Below, piece by piece: positions 36,307 through 45,408 of a stretch of DNA of 60,085 nucleotides (its first letter is position 1; each line of letters starts with the position of its first letter). Source of the DNA: Porticoccaceae bacterium (GTDB taxonomy: Bacteria > Pseudomonadota > Gammaproteobacteria > Pseudomonadales > Porticoccaceae); contig JAQWGK010000078.1 of NCBI GenBank assembly GCA_029238255.1, positions 1-60,085 of the forward strand. The letters run 5' to 3'. The position numbers were made by a program, and so were the translations under genes. The notes beneath the pieces were generated by a model, which was not told the origin of the DNA, made no database searches, and worked only from the letters and a program-made list of their open reading frames with translations.

Positions 36307-37443
36307 ATGTCTTTAATACCCGAAAAACCCATAGTTATCTCTCCCACGCTGGCGGCAACCATCGGCTTGGAAGAGACCGTGTTGCTGCAGTTATTGCAGG
36401 AGTGCCGCAGCCATGGCACCGCTCAGCACAGTCAGGGTTACGACTGGATAAATCTCAGCGGCGAAAAGCTTCTCAGTCTGGCACCGTTTTGGCGCGAAGA
36501 TGATATTCGTCGACTGTCGATGGGTCTTCATGAGAAGGGTTTGCTGCTGATTGGTGGCGCACCATTCTCTGAACAGCAGGATTTTCGCTTTGCCTTTAAT
36601 GAGGCGGTTGCTGCAACTGCAGCGCCAGTTCAACCCTCGACTCAAACCCCTGCACAACCTCCCGCTCAAGGGACCTATACCGCACCCCATTCAGCCAAGA
36701 CTATTGGCACTAGCTGGCAACCCAGTCAGGACGCGGTACGTCAACTTAGCCAGCTGGGAGTAACCCAGAGCTTTGCTGAGCAGCAGATACCTCAGTTTGT
36801 TGCCTATTGGCGTGATCGAAATGTGCCGCGACACAGCTGGGAGTCAAAGTTTATCAAGGAAGTCTGGCGCCAGTGGCAGCAGGCTGAGGCGACCTCTCAT
36901 CGCCGCCGTCAGGAAGTGGCTGTCTCAAGCGAGTGGCGACCCTCTAATGATGCACTACAGATACTGGTTCGTCAGGGTGGCATCAATGCCAACTTTGTCG
37001 AGGACGCCATTCCAGAATTTATTCTCTACTGGCGGGATCGTGGCGATGTCTCCAGCACTTGGGATTCAAAGTTTATTCAGCATATTCGCCGCCAGTGGCA
37101 ATTTTATAGCGGCATGATGGAACAGGATTCTATGCCTCGCGCTATTACGGCGAATTGGCAGCCTAAAGAATCTGTGTATGATGTACTGCAAATGGCGAAT
37201 ATTAATCGTCAGTTTGCGCAGCAAATAATTCCCGAATTTGTCCTCTATTGGCAAGAGAACGGTTCTCCACAATGTTCATGGAGCACCAAGTTTTTACAGT
37301 ATGTAAAACGCCAGTGGGCAAGACATAATCAAACTCAGTCAACGGATACAGCAGATGGCAAACAGCAAGGATCTAATCCAAAAGGTCGCATCAGAGATCG
37401 CAGCATCATCGACGCAGTCTCCGACCGCAGCTGGGCATCCTAA
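36307..37443 (+). CDS. DnaT-like primosomal protein with three DnaT repeats
   Basis: This 378-residue protein has an N-terminal winged-helix-like region (about 1-95), a Pro/Gln/Thr-rich linker (about 103-130), then three homologous DnaT domains at about 134-191, 208-265 and 282-338. Each has the pattern W-x-P ... IPxFxxYWxxxG ... SWxSKFxxxxxRQW. E. coli DnaT has one such domain and acts with PriB and DnaC at replication restart, binding single-stranded DNA. Three copies should give several ssDNA contacts per chain. The 3' end overlaps the next gene by 89 bases in another frame; that gene encodes a lambda-P-like helicase loader, supporting a role in helicase loading. Confidence 0.85.
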   Translation: MSLIPEKPIVISPTLAATIGLEETVLLQLLQECRSHGTAQHSQGYDWINLSGEKLLSLAPFWREDDIRRLSMGLHEKGLLLIGGAPFSEQQDFRFAFNEAVAATAAPVQPSTQTPAQPPAQGTYTAPHSAKTIGTSWQPSQDAVRQLSQLGVTQSFAEQQIPQFVAYWRDRNVPRHSWESKFIKEVWRQWQQAEATSHRRRQEVAVSSEWRPSNDALQILVRQGGINANFVEDAIPEFILYWRDRGDVSSTWDSKFIQHIRRQWQFYSGMMEQDSMPRAITANWQPKESVYDVLQMANINRQFAQQIIPEFVLYWQENGSPQCSWSTKFLQYVKRQWARHNQTQSTDTADGKQQGSNPKGRIRDRSIIDAVSDRSWAS

Positions 37444-38020
37444 AGCGGAGCCAGCAAACCCGCAGCTGATTGATGCTATTAATCAGATCTTTGCGTTTTT
37501 TCGGATTAATTATCACAACCAGTATTACAGTGCCTTTGGCGACAATACTAAATCTGAAAATCTGGCTAAAAAACTCTGGCTGAGTAAGCTGAGTGCTTTT
37601 TCAGCCGAGACCATTATCGCCGGCGCTGAAAAGGTGATTGCCGAGAGCGACTATCTGCCCACATTGCATAAAATGCTTAACGCCTGCCGCGATGTAGGCA
37701 TGCCTGCGGGACTGCCATCACCGCGCAAGGCCTATGAGGAAGTCTGCAATAAGCCGAGCCCCAAAGCAGAACAGCAGTGGTCTCACCCGGCGGTGTATAT
37801 CGCTGGCCGTGAATGTGGCTGGTACTTCCTTGCCAACACGGTTGAATCGAAAGCATTTCCGGCTTTTGCCGATATCTATCAGCAGTACTGCGAGCGGGTT
37901 GTGGCTGGCGAAGAATTTATTGTGGAAAAACCCGAGGCGCTTCCAGAGACTTCTCTAAAACCAGCAACTAAAAAACAGGCACTGGCGCAGTTGGATGATT
38001 TAAAAAACCTATTGGGCTAG
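37355..38020 (+). CDS. Replication protein P-like (phage lambda P family)
   Basis: This 221-residue protein resembles the replication protein P family. After a polar N-terminus, the conserved part has INQIFAFFRINYHNQYYSAFG, LAKKLWLSKLSAFSAETIIAGAEKVI, YLPTLHKMLNACRD and GLPSPRKAYEEVC. Lambda P loads the DnaB helicase. Chromosomal, non-phage copies are found in pseudomonads and relatives. It starts inside the DnaT-like gene (89-base overlap, +1 frame), so the pair is translationally linked and probably works together. No other phage gene is nearby, and base use looks like its neighbours. Confidence 0.82.
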   Translation: MANSKDLIQKVASEIAASSTQSPTAAGHPKAEPANPQLIDAINQIFAFFRINYHNQYYSAFGDNTKSENLAKKLWLSKLSAFSAETIIAGAEKVIAESDYLPTLHKMLNACRDVGMPAGLPSPRKAYEEVCNKPSPKAEQQWSHPAVYIAGRECGWYFLANTVESKAFPAFADIYQQYCERVVAGEEFIVEKPEALPETSLKPATKKQALAQLDDLKNLLG

Positions 38021-38105
38021 ACATTCTTTTTAAAAAATAGCTGTTTATAGAAAGCCCTATATTAAAAGCCAAGCCACGGAAAAAGTTCTCGGAGACGATT
38101 GCTAT

Positions 38106-39875
38106 ATGGCGCAGACACCACTGATTCACAACTCGACCGCAAGGCGAATGGCGAAGACCGTTCTAAATGGTTTTCGCAGCTATTTTGCCGACTATCTAAA
38201 TTCCACACTCAGCGCCAAAGCGCGTTTTGAAAAAGCCGATTGGCACGGCGTGCAACAGGCCAATGTCGATCGCCTCGAACTTTACAAAACCAAAATTGCC
38301 CAGACCGTGATGTATCTGGGTATGGTGACCAACAAAGATATTGCCAATCGAGAACTGTGGATCGACGCTAAAAAAGCCTACACACAGCTGGTATTTAACT
38401 TTCCCAACTTTGAAATTGCAGAAACATTTTTTAATTCCGTGTTTAGCGCACTGCATGATCACGACAAGATCAATGACCATATTATCTATGTTCTCTCCTC
38501 GCAATTAATTGAAGCACCAAAAGCCGAGTACAGTATTTTTGTTCGCTACGAGGGCAGTGACTATCGAACTATTTTTCGCCGCATTCTCAAGGACTCTGAG
38601 TTCTCTCTGCCCGGCGAAGATATCGAACTGGATCTGGACTGTATTCTTAATGTCTTTCAGCAAGAGGTAGTGCCGAAACTTAGCGGCGCACCTGAAGACC
38701 TTAAGTTCGATCTGCTCGAGTCAATTTTTTACCGTGGCAAGGCGGCCTATATGGTTGGCCGCGTGATTGATGGCGAGCAGCGCTTCCCTATGGCGCTGGT
38801 TATTCTGAATAACGAGCAGGGTCAGCTTTATGTGGATACGGCAATCTTTAACTCCGATGAGTTAAGTGTGATTTTCAGTTTTACCCGCAATCACTTTATG
38901 GTCGATGCACCCCTACCCTATCAGTATGCGCATTTTTTGAAAAAACTGATGCCGAAAAAACTCGATTATGAAATCTATAATTCTCTCGGCTTTCCCAAGC
39001 ACGCAAAGACAGAATTCTACCGACAGTCGGTGCAGCACCTGCGTAATTCCGACGATCAGTTTATTGTTGCCCCGGGCATCAAGGGCATGGTGATGGCCGT
39101 GTTTACACTGCCCTCTTACAATATTGTGTTTAAAATTATTAAAGATAAATTTGCCCCGCCCAAGGAAGTCACTCACCAGCAGGTGCGGGAAAAATATCGC
39201 TTTGTATCCAGACATGACCGCATTGGACGAATGGCGGATACTCAGGAATTTGATAATCTGGTTTTTCCCCTTGATCGCTTTTCAGATTCGCTGCTGGAAG
39301 AACTGCAAAAAGTCGCCGCCTCATCCATTGAAATTCGCGACAACAGATTAATTATCAAGCACCTCTATACCGAGCGCTATATGACCCCGCTCAATCTCTA
39401 TTTAGAGAACGCCACTGATAATGAGATACACAATGCTATGGAGGAGTACGGCAACTGTATTAAGCAGCTGGCGGCGGCCAATATTTTTCCCGGCGATATG
39501 CCCTTAAAGAACTTTGGTGTTACCCGACACGGTCGCGTGGTGTTCTATGACTATGATGAAATTGCTAGGTTGATCGACTGCAACTTTAGACACATTCCCA
39601 AACCGCGCACCGAAGAGGAAGAGATGCAGGCGGGCACCTGGTACACCGTAGCGGCCAATGATATTTTCCCGGAGGAGTTTCGGTTATTTTTCTCTGGCAA
39701 TACCAAGGCGCGAAAAATGTTTGAAGAGATGCACAGCGATCTCTATAAGGTCGAATTCTGGCAGGACTTACAGCAGAAAATTCGCGATGGTTTTGTTCTG
39801 GATGTATTTCCCTACCGCCGGGCAAAGCGCTTTGATCGGGGCAAGGACTCTGTATTGGAAGTGTTTTCAGACTAG
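38106..39875 (+). CDS. aceK: Isocitrate dehydrogenase kinase/phosphatase AceK
   Basis: This 589-residue bifunctional enzyme phosphorylates and dephosphorylates isocitrate dehydrogenase, diverting carbon into the glyoxylate shunt. The AceK ATP loop PGIKGMVMAVFTLPSYNIVFK is at about 318-338, with KFAPPKEVTHQQVREKYR following, and the catalytic region with PLKNFGVTRHGRVVFYDYDEI near 465-485. Length is close to E. coli AceK (578). It is not next to aceA or aceB, unlike the enteric aceBAK operon. It is convergent with gspB with a ten-base gap. Confidence 0.96.
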   Translation: MAQTPLIHNSTARRMAKTVLNGFRSYFADYLNSTLSAKARFEKADWHGVQQANVDRLELYKTKIAQTVMYLGMVTNKDIANRELWIDAKKAYTQLVFNFPNFEIAETFFNSVFSALHDHDKINDHIIYVLSSQLIEAPKAEYSIFVRYEGSDYRTIFRRILKDSEFSLPGEDIELDLDCILNVFQQEVVPKLSGAPEDLKFDLLESIFYRGKAAYMVGRVIDGEQRFPMALVILNNEQGQLYVDTAIFNSDELSVIFSFTRNHFMVDAPLPYQYAHFLKKLMPKKLDYEIYNSLGFPKHAKTEFYRQSVQHLRNSDDQFIVAPGIKGMVMAVFTLPSYNIVFKIIKDKFAPPKEVTHQQVREKYRFVSRHDRIGRMADTQEFDNLVFPLDRFSDSLLEELQKVAASSIEIRDNRLIIKHLYTERYMTPLNLYLENATDNEIHNAMEEYGNCIKQLAAANIFPGDMPLKNFGVTRHGRVVFYDYDEIARLIDCNFRHIPKPRTEEEEMQAGTWYTVAANDIFPEEFRLFFSGNTKARKMFEEMHSDLYKVEFWQDLQQKIRDGFVLDVFPYRRAKRFDRGKDSVLEVFSD

Positions 39876-39885
39876 CGAATTAATA

Positions 39886-40446
39886 CTAGCGAAGAGGAAG
39901 CTCTGAACTGAGAGCTCCGGAGCGAATACTCAGACTATCGAAGTTGATTGATTCAATCACCCAGTCGCCATCAATAGTGTCACCGACATAGTAGGTTTTA
40001 TCCGCAATAAAAATTCGGTTTTTCGGTGAGCCGCTGCGAATATAAATATGTCCGGCTATGGTGACTTCTGGCAATCGCAGCTCTTCTTGCACAGGCTCTT
40101 TTTGAACCGGCTCTTCCTGAACAGTCTGCTCTTGCGGAAATTTTTCTACTTGCTTTACCGGCTGAGCTTCAAGGGGCTCTTCTTGAGCGCGAACCGGCAT
40201 CTCAATCGGATTTTCCAAAACCGTCTCGGTATCGCCTACCACCGACTTATTAGTCAGATTGTAAAAGCCATAAAAAAGCAGCGCAGCTATAAGCATAATA
40301 ATAGCTGCCACTCTGTAACTGGCATTGCTCTTTACCGGCTCTTGATAGGGATCCCATCCAGCACCGACCAAATCATCCAGATCCTCAGACTCATCGCGCT
40401 TGCGATCACGCTCGGCTTTTTTTAGAGCATTGAGAATATAAGACAT
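39886..40446 (-). CDS. gspB: Type II secretion assembly protein GspB
   Basis: This 186-residue inner-membrane protein starts with the typical MSYILNALKKAERDRKR segment, has one membrane helix (about 46-66), a low-complexity EEPVQ-rich periplasmic linker (about 90-125) and the C-terminal GspB domain (IAGHIYIRSGSPKNRIFIAD, DTIDGDWVIESIN). With GspA it helps insert the secretin through peptidoglycan. The start overlaps the gspA stop by one base. Last gene of the operon, convergent with aceK. Confidence 0.9.
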   Translation of the reverse strand: MSYILNALKKAERDRKRDESEDLDDLVGAGWDPYQEPVKSNASYRVAAIIMLIAALLFYGFYNLTNKSVVGDTETVLENPIEMPVRAQEEPLEAQPVKQVEKFPQEQTVQEEPVQKEPVQEELRLPEVTIAGHIYIRSGSPKNRIFIADKTYYVGDTIDGDWVIESINFDSLSIRSGALSSELPLR

Positions 40447-42146
40447 TAATCAGTCCCCAACAGTTGCGGAATAGCTTCCCCGCCGAGATGATTTAAGCGC
40501 ATCAATGTTTCGCGGCCCAGTATTCCATCTGCGGCCAACCCCTGCTCACGCTGAAATACTAATACCTGCTGGGCAATGGCCGGCGTATAGCGACCCCCAC
40601 TAATAACTCTTTCACTGTCCGGATTAATAGCCTGCAATTGACGCTGCAACCAGTCGATCACCGGAGGATTAACCTGCAGGCTGTTTGTACTATTGGCGCT
40701 TACGGCCAAGGGTGCGCTGTAACCCAGAGGTGGTTTCCAAAGATAGAGATATACGCCATTCCAGTTTTGGGTAAAGCTCTCTCCATCCATAGCCACTGCG
40801 CCCTGAGAATTTTGCAGCGTCACTGTTGCGGCATCCAAACCGGAGATAACATAGGTTTTAAGGTAGCCATTTTCAGCGAGCAACCAGACGATACCGGGGC
40901 GATTAACCTTTTCAATAAATTGCAGATTTACCGCGCTGATTTTTTCCATTCGCAACTGTTGGATATCCGCTACAGAAGAGAGCTCTTCCTCGCTGTAGAC
41001 CTCAGCGGAATCAATTCCCCAAGTGGCTAGCAGGCCGGTAAATGGATTGGCTATAGCTGTTGGCTGGGCGTCGATAACTGCGGTGGGCTCAATGGGCTGT
41101 GGTGTAGCTTCTACTCCAGAGCCTTTTACTCCATCTACTTCCACTGCCGCTGGCTCAACTATTTTAATTGGTTTAACGGGTTCAAGCTGAGCGACAGGCG
41201 CGCCTGAAGTTTCAGTCAGCACTGGTAATTGATCTTTAAATTTAACGGTAGCTGCAACAAGCCCCGCGCCAACAATCAATACCGCTGCGACTATCAGCCA
41301 TATTTTTTTGTTCCCTGCGGTTTGCCTATCGCTAAGAATTTCTGCGGCTGCCTGACGAACCAGTTTTGCTGAAACGGTTTTATGTCCACTGGCATAGGCT
41401 GCAACCAGTGCCTGATGACAGACCAGATTAATTAATCGCGGCACACCTCCGGTCAGACGAAACAGTACCGCGATACTGGCGGGCTCAAAAATGGCTCGCT
41501 TGGCTCCGGCCTTATGCAGGCGGTGATTGATATAGTTAGACAGGTCCTCTTTATCCAACGGCGACAGATGAAAGCGTGAGACAACCAGCTGATTGAGTTG
41601 GCGCAGTTCTTTCTGAGCCAGAATCTCGAGCAATTCTGGCTGGCCAACCAACAATATATGCAGCAGTTTTTGAGTGCTGGTTTCAAGATTGCTTAACAGG
41701 CGCAGTGTCTCTAAAACCTCTGGAGTTAGATTTTGCGCCTCTTCAATCACAATCAGGGTCTTTTTGCCCTCGGCATGGGCGGCAAGTAGGTCCTGATTAA
41801 GGGCGTCGATACATTTTTTGGTAATTGACAGTTCGACATCCGCAGGCAGCTGAATATGCAGCTCATCGCAGATACTGGCCAGCACGTCGGTGGTATTAAG
41901 CTTGCTGTTAAGGATATAGGCGACCCGAACATGGGGCGGGATACGCTTAATCATGGTGCGAGTAAGGGTGGTTTTACCTGTGCCTACCTCACCGGTTAGC
42001 AGGATAAAACCACCTTCGCGATCAAGGCCGTACTTTAAATGGGCTACGGCCTGTCGGTGGTAGATACTCGGGTAGAGAAACCCGGGATCAGGGACAATCG
42101 AGAATGGCTCTCGCTTAAGGGCAAAATATTGCAGATAAATGCTCAT
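40446..42146 (-). CDS. gspA: GspA/ExeA-type AAA ATPase with peptidoglycan-binding domain
   Basis: This 566-residue protein has an N-terminal AAA ATPase (about 1-270; Walker A GEVGTGKTT, Walker B TLIVIEEAQNL), a single membrane helix (about 282-300), and a periplasmic region with a GspA C39-peptidase-like part (about 370-490) and a PG_binding_1 domain (about 495-560: RYTPAIAQQVLVFQREQGL, GILGRETLMRL). Known ExeA uses ATP to move or assemble the secretin through the peptidoglycan mesh. It lies between gspD (14 bases upstream) and gspB. Confidence 0.93.
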   Translation of the reverse strand: MSIYLQYFALKREPFSIVPDPGFLYPSIYHRQAVAHLKYGLDREGGFILLTGEVGTGKTTLTRTMIKRIPPHVRVAYILNSKLNTTDVLASICDELHIQLPADVELSITKKCIDALNQDLLAAHAEGKKTLIVIEEAQNLTPEVLETLRLLSNLETSTQKLLHILLVGQPELLEILAQKELRQLNQLVVSRFHLSPLDKEDLSNYINHRLHKAGAKRAIFEPASIAVLFRLTGGVPRLINLVCHQALVAAYASGHKTVSAKLVRQAAAEILSDRQTAGNKKIWLIVAAVLIVGAGLVAATVKFKDQLPVLTETSGAPVAQLEPVKPIKIVEPAAVEVDGVKGSGVEATPQPIEPTAVIDAQPTAIANPFTGLLATWGIDSAEVYSEEELSSVADIQQLRMEKISAVNLQFIEKVNRPGIVWLLAENGYLKTYVISGLDAATVTLQNSQGAVAMDGESFTQNWNGVYLYLWKPPLGYSAPLAVSANSTNSLQVNPPVIDWLQRQLQAINPDSERVISGGRYTPAIAQQVLVFQREQGLAADGILGRETLMRLNHLGGEAIPQLLGTD

Positions 42147-42160
42147 AGCGCCTCGTTGTG

Positions 42161-44086
42161 CTACTTGGTTAACTGCCCCTCATTAACAAAATCTTCAAGC
42201 ATTGGCTGTATCAGTCCAGACTCTTCGCTGTCTAAATCACGCTTGATTAGATGCTTGTATTTTGCCTCGGATAAATTTCGTGCATCCTCGGCGGTACGAA
42301 TGATAGTCGGACGAATAAACATCATTAATACTGATTGAGAATCATTTTTTGTGGTCGATCGGAACAGATGTCCCAGGATTGGAATATCGCCTAGCAGCGG
42401 CACCTTGCTAGAAGTACCACCGGTCTGATCTTCAATCAGTCCACCCAGTATCAATAGTTCACCATCCTGAATCAGCACATTGGTTTTCATAGTGCTCTTT
42501 GAGGTTGTTTGTAAACCGGGCTCACCCGCTTTAACTTTGGATGATTCCTGTTCAATCTCCAGACGTACCGAATTGCCTTTGCTAATCTGCGGCTTAACCT
42601 TAAGCTTTACGCCCACCTCTTCACGGTTAATGGTGGTGAAAGGGTTGCTGCTGCCATTATTACTACTAGTAAAGCTACCGGACTGGAAGGGAACTTCTTC
42701 ACCAACTGAAAGTGCAGCTTCTTCATTATCCAGAGTGACAACCGAGGGTGTCGAGAGAATCTTGGTACTGCCATCGGTTTTTAAAGCCTGAATCAATAAG
42801 CCAATCCCTTTGCCAGTATCAGAGTCAAAACTACCAGCGACACCAATAGCGCCGGATGTATTCTCCAAGAGGCCGGCGAGACGTGTTGCATCGGCATCAC
42901 TGATATCGCCATCAGTACCTGTGCCAAGAACTGTGGCCAAGAGATTATCAAACTTGGTCAGATAACCACCGCGATTTTTACTGGTATAGACTAACTGTGA
43001 ATTAAGTAAGTCCGCCTGATCTTCCGACAATTCAGCAATAACGGCTTCAATCAGTACCTGAGGTCTGGCGCGATCGAGCTTATCAACAACATTTCTAATT
43101 TCTCTAACTACGGCTGAAGGTGCCGCCACCACCAGAGCATTATTAAGTTCATCAATCTGAATCTGATAGGCAGTTTTCTTTTTGGTTTTACTATCCGCAC
43201 CAGCTTCACCGGCAAGGCGCAGGAAGATATCCGACTGCAGCATACCCTCAACTATAGGCTTCATCTCTGCAGCACGGGCAAAGTTAAGGTAGATCACTTC
43301 AACACTACCGGTTTTGGCGGAGCGCTGATCCAGTGTTTTTAGCATCGCTTTAAAGGCGCGGCGAGCGGTGCTTGGGCCACTGACGATAATGCGGTTGTTC
43401 ATGCCGTCTTCGACCAGTGATAGCTCTTGCTTCTGCAACTGCTTTAGCTGTGTGGCGATATGCACCGCTTCACCGGCAGAGATATGTTTTAAAGTAACCA
43501 CTTCAATAGCGGTCTGCTCTGGATCGTCCAGTTCAGCGACCAGCTCTTCGAGGCGGGCAATATTGGAGGTGATATCGGTAACCACTATGGCGTTGCTCTG
43601 GGCAAATGCCTGCAGGCGTGAACCAGAACTCATCACTGGCTTTAAGACTGGAACAAGAGTGGTCACCTGAGCGTGCTGAATTTTAATGACTTTGGTAATG
43701 AGCTTGTTATTGCCAGCGCTGCCACCAGAGAAAGTAAATGCCTGATTAAACGGCAAAATACGAGTTATTACGCCGTCGTCAACGGCCTGAAAACCCTGCA
43801 CCTGTAGGGCAGAAAGTGCGGCGTTGTAAAGTAGGTCTGAATCGATCGCCTCTGGGGCGATAATAGTTACCTTACCCTTGACTCGCGGATCGAGAACAAA
43901 GGATTTACCGGTAATCTCTGCGACACTTTCAATCACGCTGCGGATATCCGCGTCGCGAAAGTTAATTCGCACTTTTTCCGCTGCTGTCGCTTCGGCAACC
44001 ATCGCTGCCACCAAGCTGAGCGCCCCCACAAAGCGCATAATTGTTTTGCCAAAACCTACTTTTTGGTCAGTCATTATTTTTCTCAT
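42161..44086 (-). CDS. gspD: Type II secretion secretin GspD
   Basis: This 641-residue outer-membrane channel has a signal peptide (cut after AEATAA, about residue 36), an N0 domain (INFRDADIRSVIESVAEITGKSFVLDPRVKG), N1-N3 repeats (about 120-350) and the C-terminal secretin domain with VPFQSGSFTSSN, EEVGVKLKVKPQIS and VPLLGDIPILGHLF signatures. The start is one base after the gspC stop. Start at 44086 or the ATG at 44074 are both possible. It forms the pore through which exoproteins leave. Confidence 0.95.
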   Translation of the reverse strand: MRKIMTDQKVGFGKTIMRFVGALSLVAAMVAEATAAEKVRINFRDADIRSVIESVAEITGKSFVLDPRVKGKVTIIAPEAIDSDLLYNAALSALQVQGFQAVDDGVITRILPFNQAFTFSGGSAGNNKLITKVIKIQHAQVTTLVPVLKPVMSSGSRLQAFAQSNAIVVTDITSNIARLEELVAELDDPEQTAIEVVTLKHISAGEAVHIATQLKQLQKQELSLVEDGMNNRIIVSGPSTARRAFKAMLKTLDQRSAKTGSVEVIYLNFARAAEMKPIVEGMLQSDIFLRLAGEAGADSKTKKKTAYQIQIDELNNALVVAAPSAVVREIRNVVDKLDRARPQVLIEAVIAELSEDQADLLNSQLVYTSKNRGGYLTKFDNLLATVLGTGTDGDISDADATRLAGLLENTSGAIGVAGSFDSDTGKGIGLLIQALKTDGSTKILSTPSVVTLDNEEAALSVGEEVPFQSGSFTSSNNGSSNPFTTINREEVGVKLKVKPQISKGNSVRLEIEQESSKVKAGEPGLQTTSKSTMKTNVLIQDGELLILGGLIEDQTGGTSSKVPLLGDIPILGHLFRSTTKNDSQSVLMMFIRPTIIRTAEDARNLSEAKYKHLIKRDLDSEESGLIQPMLEDFVNEGQLTK

Positions 44087-44087
44087 T

Positions 44088-44924
44088 TTATTTATTCAAT
44101 CCGAATTTCGGTAACATTTTAGCCGATAGGCTGGCAGCATTCACGTACAACTCCACAGGCTGCCCATCGCGAATAACGGTTACGGGTAAACTGGTCTCAG
44201 TGCTGTATTTGATCCATTGCTTTGGATCTGCCATCAACTCCTGAACAGCCATGCCACCGACATTGACAACTATGTCGTTATTCTCGATATCGGCGAGCAT
44301 TTTCATTTCTTTGGAGAGCTTGTTGAGTTTAAATCCATTGCCATACTGGCCGGCTCTGATCGGAACGGCGCCAAACATATTGGCCATCGCAAAACCGCCA
44401 TCGGCAGTCTGCCCATCCCCCGAACCTGTTGACTGTTCAGTCTCAATAACAGAATCAGACTTGGCCATCAGTACCTGTTTGTTGGTTCCATTTTCCTTGA
44501 TGATTACCCGGTACGGCTCAATCTGCTCAATACTGACATTGGACGCAAGGTTGTCGCCAACCTGGTACACATTTTCCGGTTTGCCATTAAAAGCCAGAGT
44601 TGCCGCAGATCTATCCCCAGAGATAAGTACGCCGAGAAGCTTTAACTTTAAATTGGAATTTTCTAACTCACCCACCAATTCAACCTGCTCAACTGGCTGG
44701 CTGCCGCGAAACCAGTTCCAACGCAGTGTGGTCGAATTTGTTTGCGCACGGGGTATCGGCTTTATCTCTTCATCATCGGCGGTATAGAGCGCAGCAAGCA
44801 TAGTTAAAAATACTACGCAGATTAGAACCAACAGCAAATTGCTCAATACAACAGCACGCTGAGCCAGTGACCCACTTTTAATCACTGCTAATAATCCGCT
44901 TATCTGAAATGCTTTAATTGACAT
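44088..44924 (-). CDS. gspC: Type II secretion inner-membrane coupling protein GspC
   Basis: This 278-residue protein has an N-terminal cytoplasmic tail, one membrane helix (about 28-50), a homology region (about 90-175: NLKLKLLGVLISGDRSAATLAF and NVYQVGDNLASNVSIEQIEPYRVII) that contacts the secretin N0 domain, and a C-terminal PDZ-like domain (about 195-270). The ATG at 44924 is chosen because GAGG lies six bases before it; this gives an 11-base overlap with gspM. It connects the inner-membrane platform to GspD. Confidence 0.9.
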   Translation of the reverse strand: MSIKAFQISGLLAVIKSGSLAQRAVVLSNLLLVLICVVFLTMLAALYTADDEEIKPIPRAQTNSTTLRWNWFRGSQPVEQVELVGELENSNLKLKLLGVLISGDRSAATLAFNGKPENVYQVGDNLASNVSIEQIEPYRVIIKENGTNKQVLMAKSDSVIETEQSTGSGDGQTADGGFAMANMFGAVPIRAGQYGNGFKLNKLSKEMKMLADIENNDIVVNVGGMAVQELMADPKQWIKYSTETSLPVTVIRDGQPVELYVNAASLSAKMLPKFGLNK

Positions 44925-45405
44925 AAGTAACCTCAATAGTAGCACTGTAACCAACCTTAGTATCGTCTGAAGACCTTACATCTAAAGACTCAAGAGACAG
45001 GCCCTGACAGGTCAACTGATGAATGGATTGCAGTATTCGATTGGGGCTCGCGCCGCTGACTTCGATCGAATAGAAAGAGGAATCATCCTGATCCAGACCA
45101 AGCAGTCTAAGCTGATTTCTTCTTACAATACGGCTTATAACGTCGAGCTTTTTGCCATTCTGAATTGCCTGTCCGGAACAGCTGTTGTTCAGACGGCTAA
45201 CCACTTGGCTCTGCTCTCGCAGCCATTGCATATCTTCGCTGAGGTTCTGGTAGCGCTGCTCAAGCTGGGCGTTCTTATGCATGGCCGGCAATAGGGCCAT
45301 ATAAATGGCGGCGACAACTAAAAGCGCCGCACCAACTATCATAATCAGTCTCTCTCGGGGCTGTAAGCCTGCAAACCAGCCGCTGAGGTTATTTAATAGC
45401 TTCAT
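44914..45405 (-). CDS. gspM: Type II secretion platform protein GspM
   Basis: This 163-residue inner-membrane protein has a short cytoplasmic N-terminus (NLSGWFAGLQPRERLIM), one membrane helix (about 19-39) and a periplasmic ferredoxin-like domain (about 75-163). GspM partners GspL in the platform. It begins three bases after the gspL stop and overlaps gspC. Confidence 0.88.
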   Translation of the reverse strand: MKLLNNLSGWFAGLQPRERLIMIVGAALLVVAAIYMALLPAMHKNAQLEQRYQNLSEDMQWLREQSQVVSRLNNSCSGQAIQNGKKLDVISRIVRRNQLRLLGLDQDDSSFYSIEVSGASPNRILQSIHQLTCQGLSLESLDVRSSDDTKVGYSATIEVTYVN

Positions 45406-45408
45406 GGT

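Noticed and set aside
36307-38020. Prophage remnant suggested by a lambda-P-like gene
   Set aside because: No integrase, structural genes or attachment repeats nearby, and codon use resembles the neighbours; a resident gene pair is more likely.
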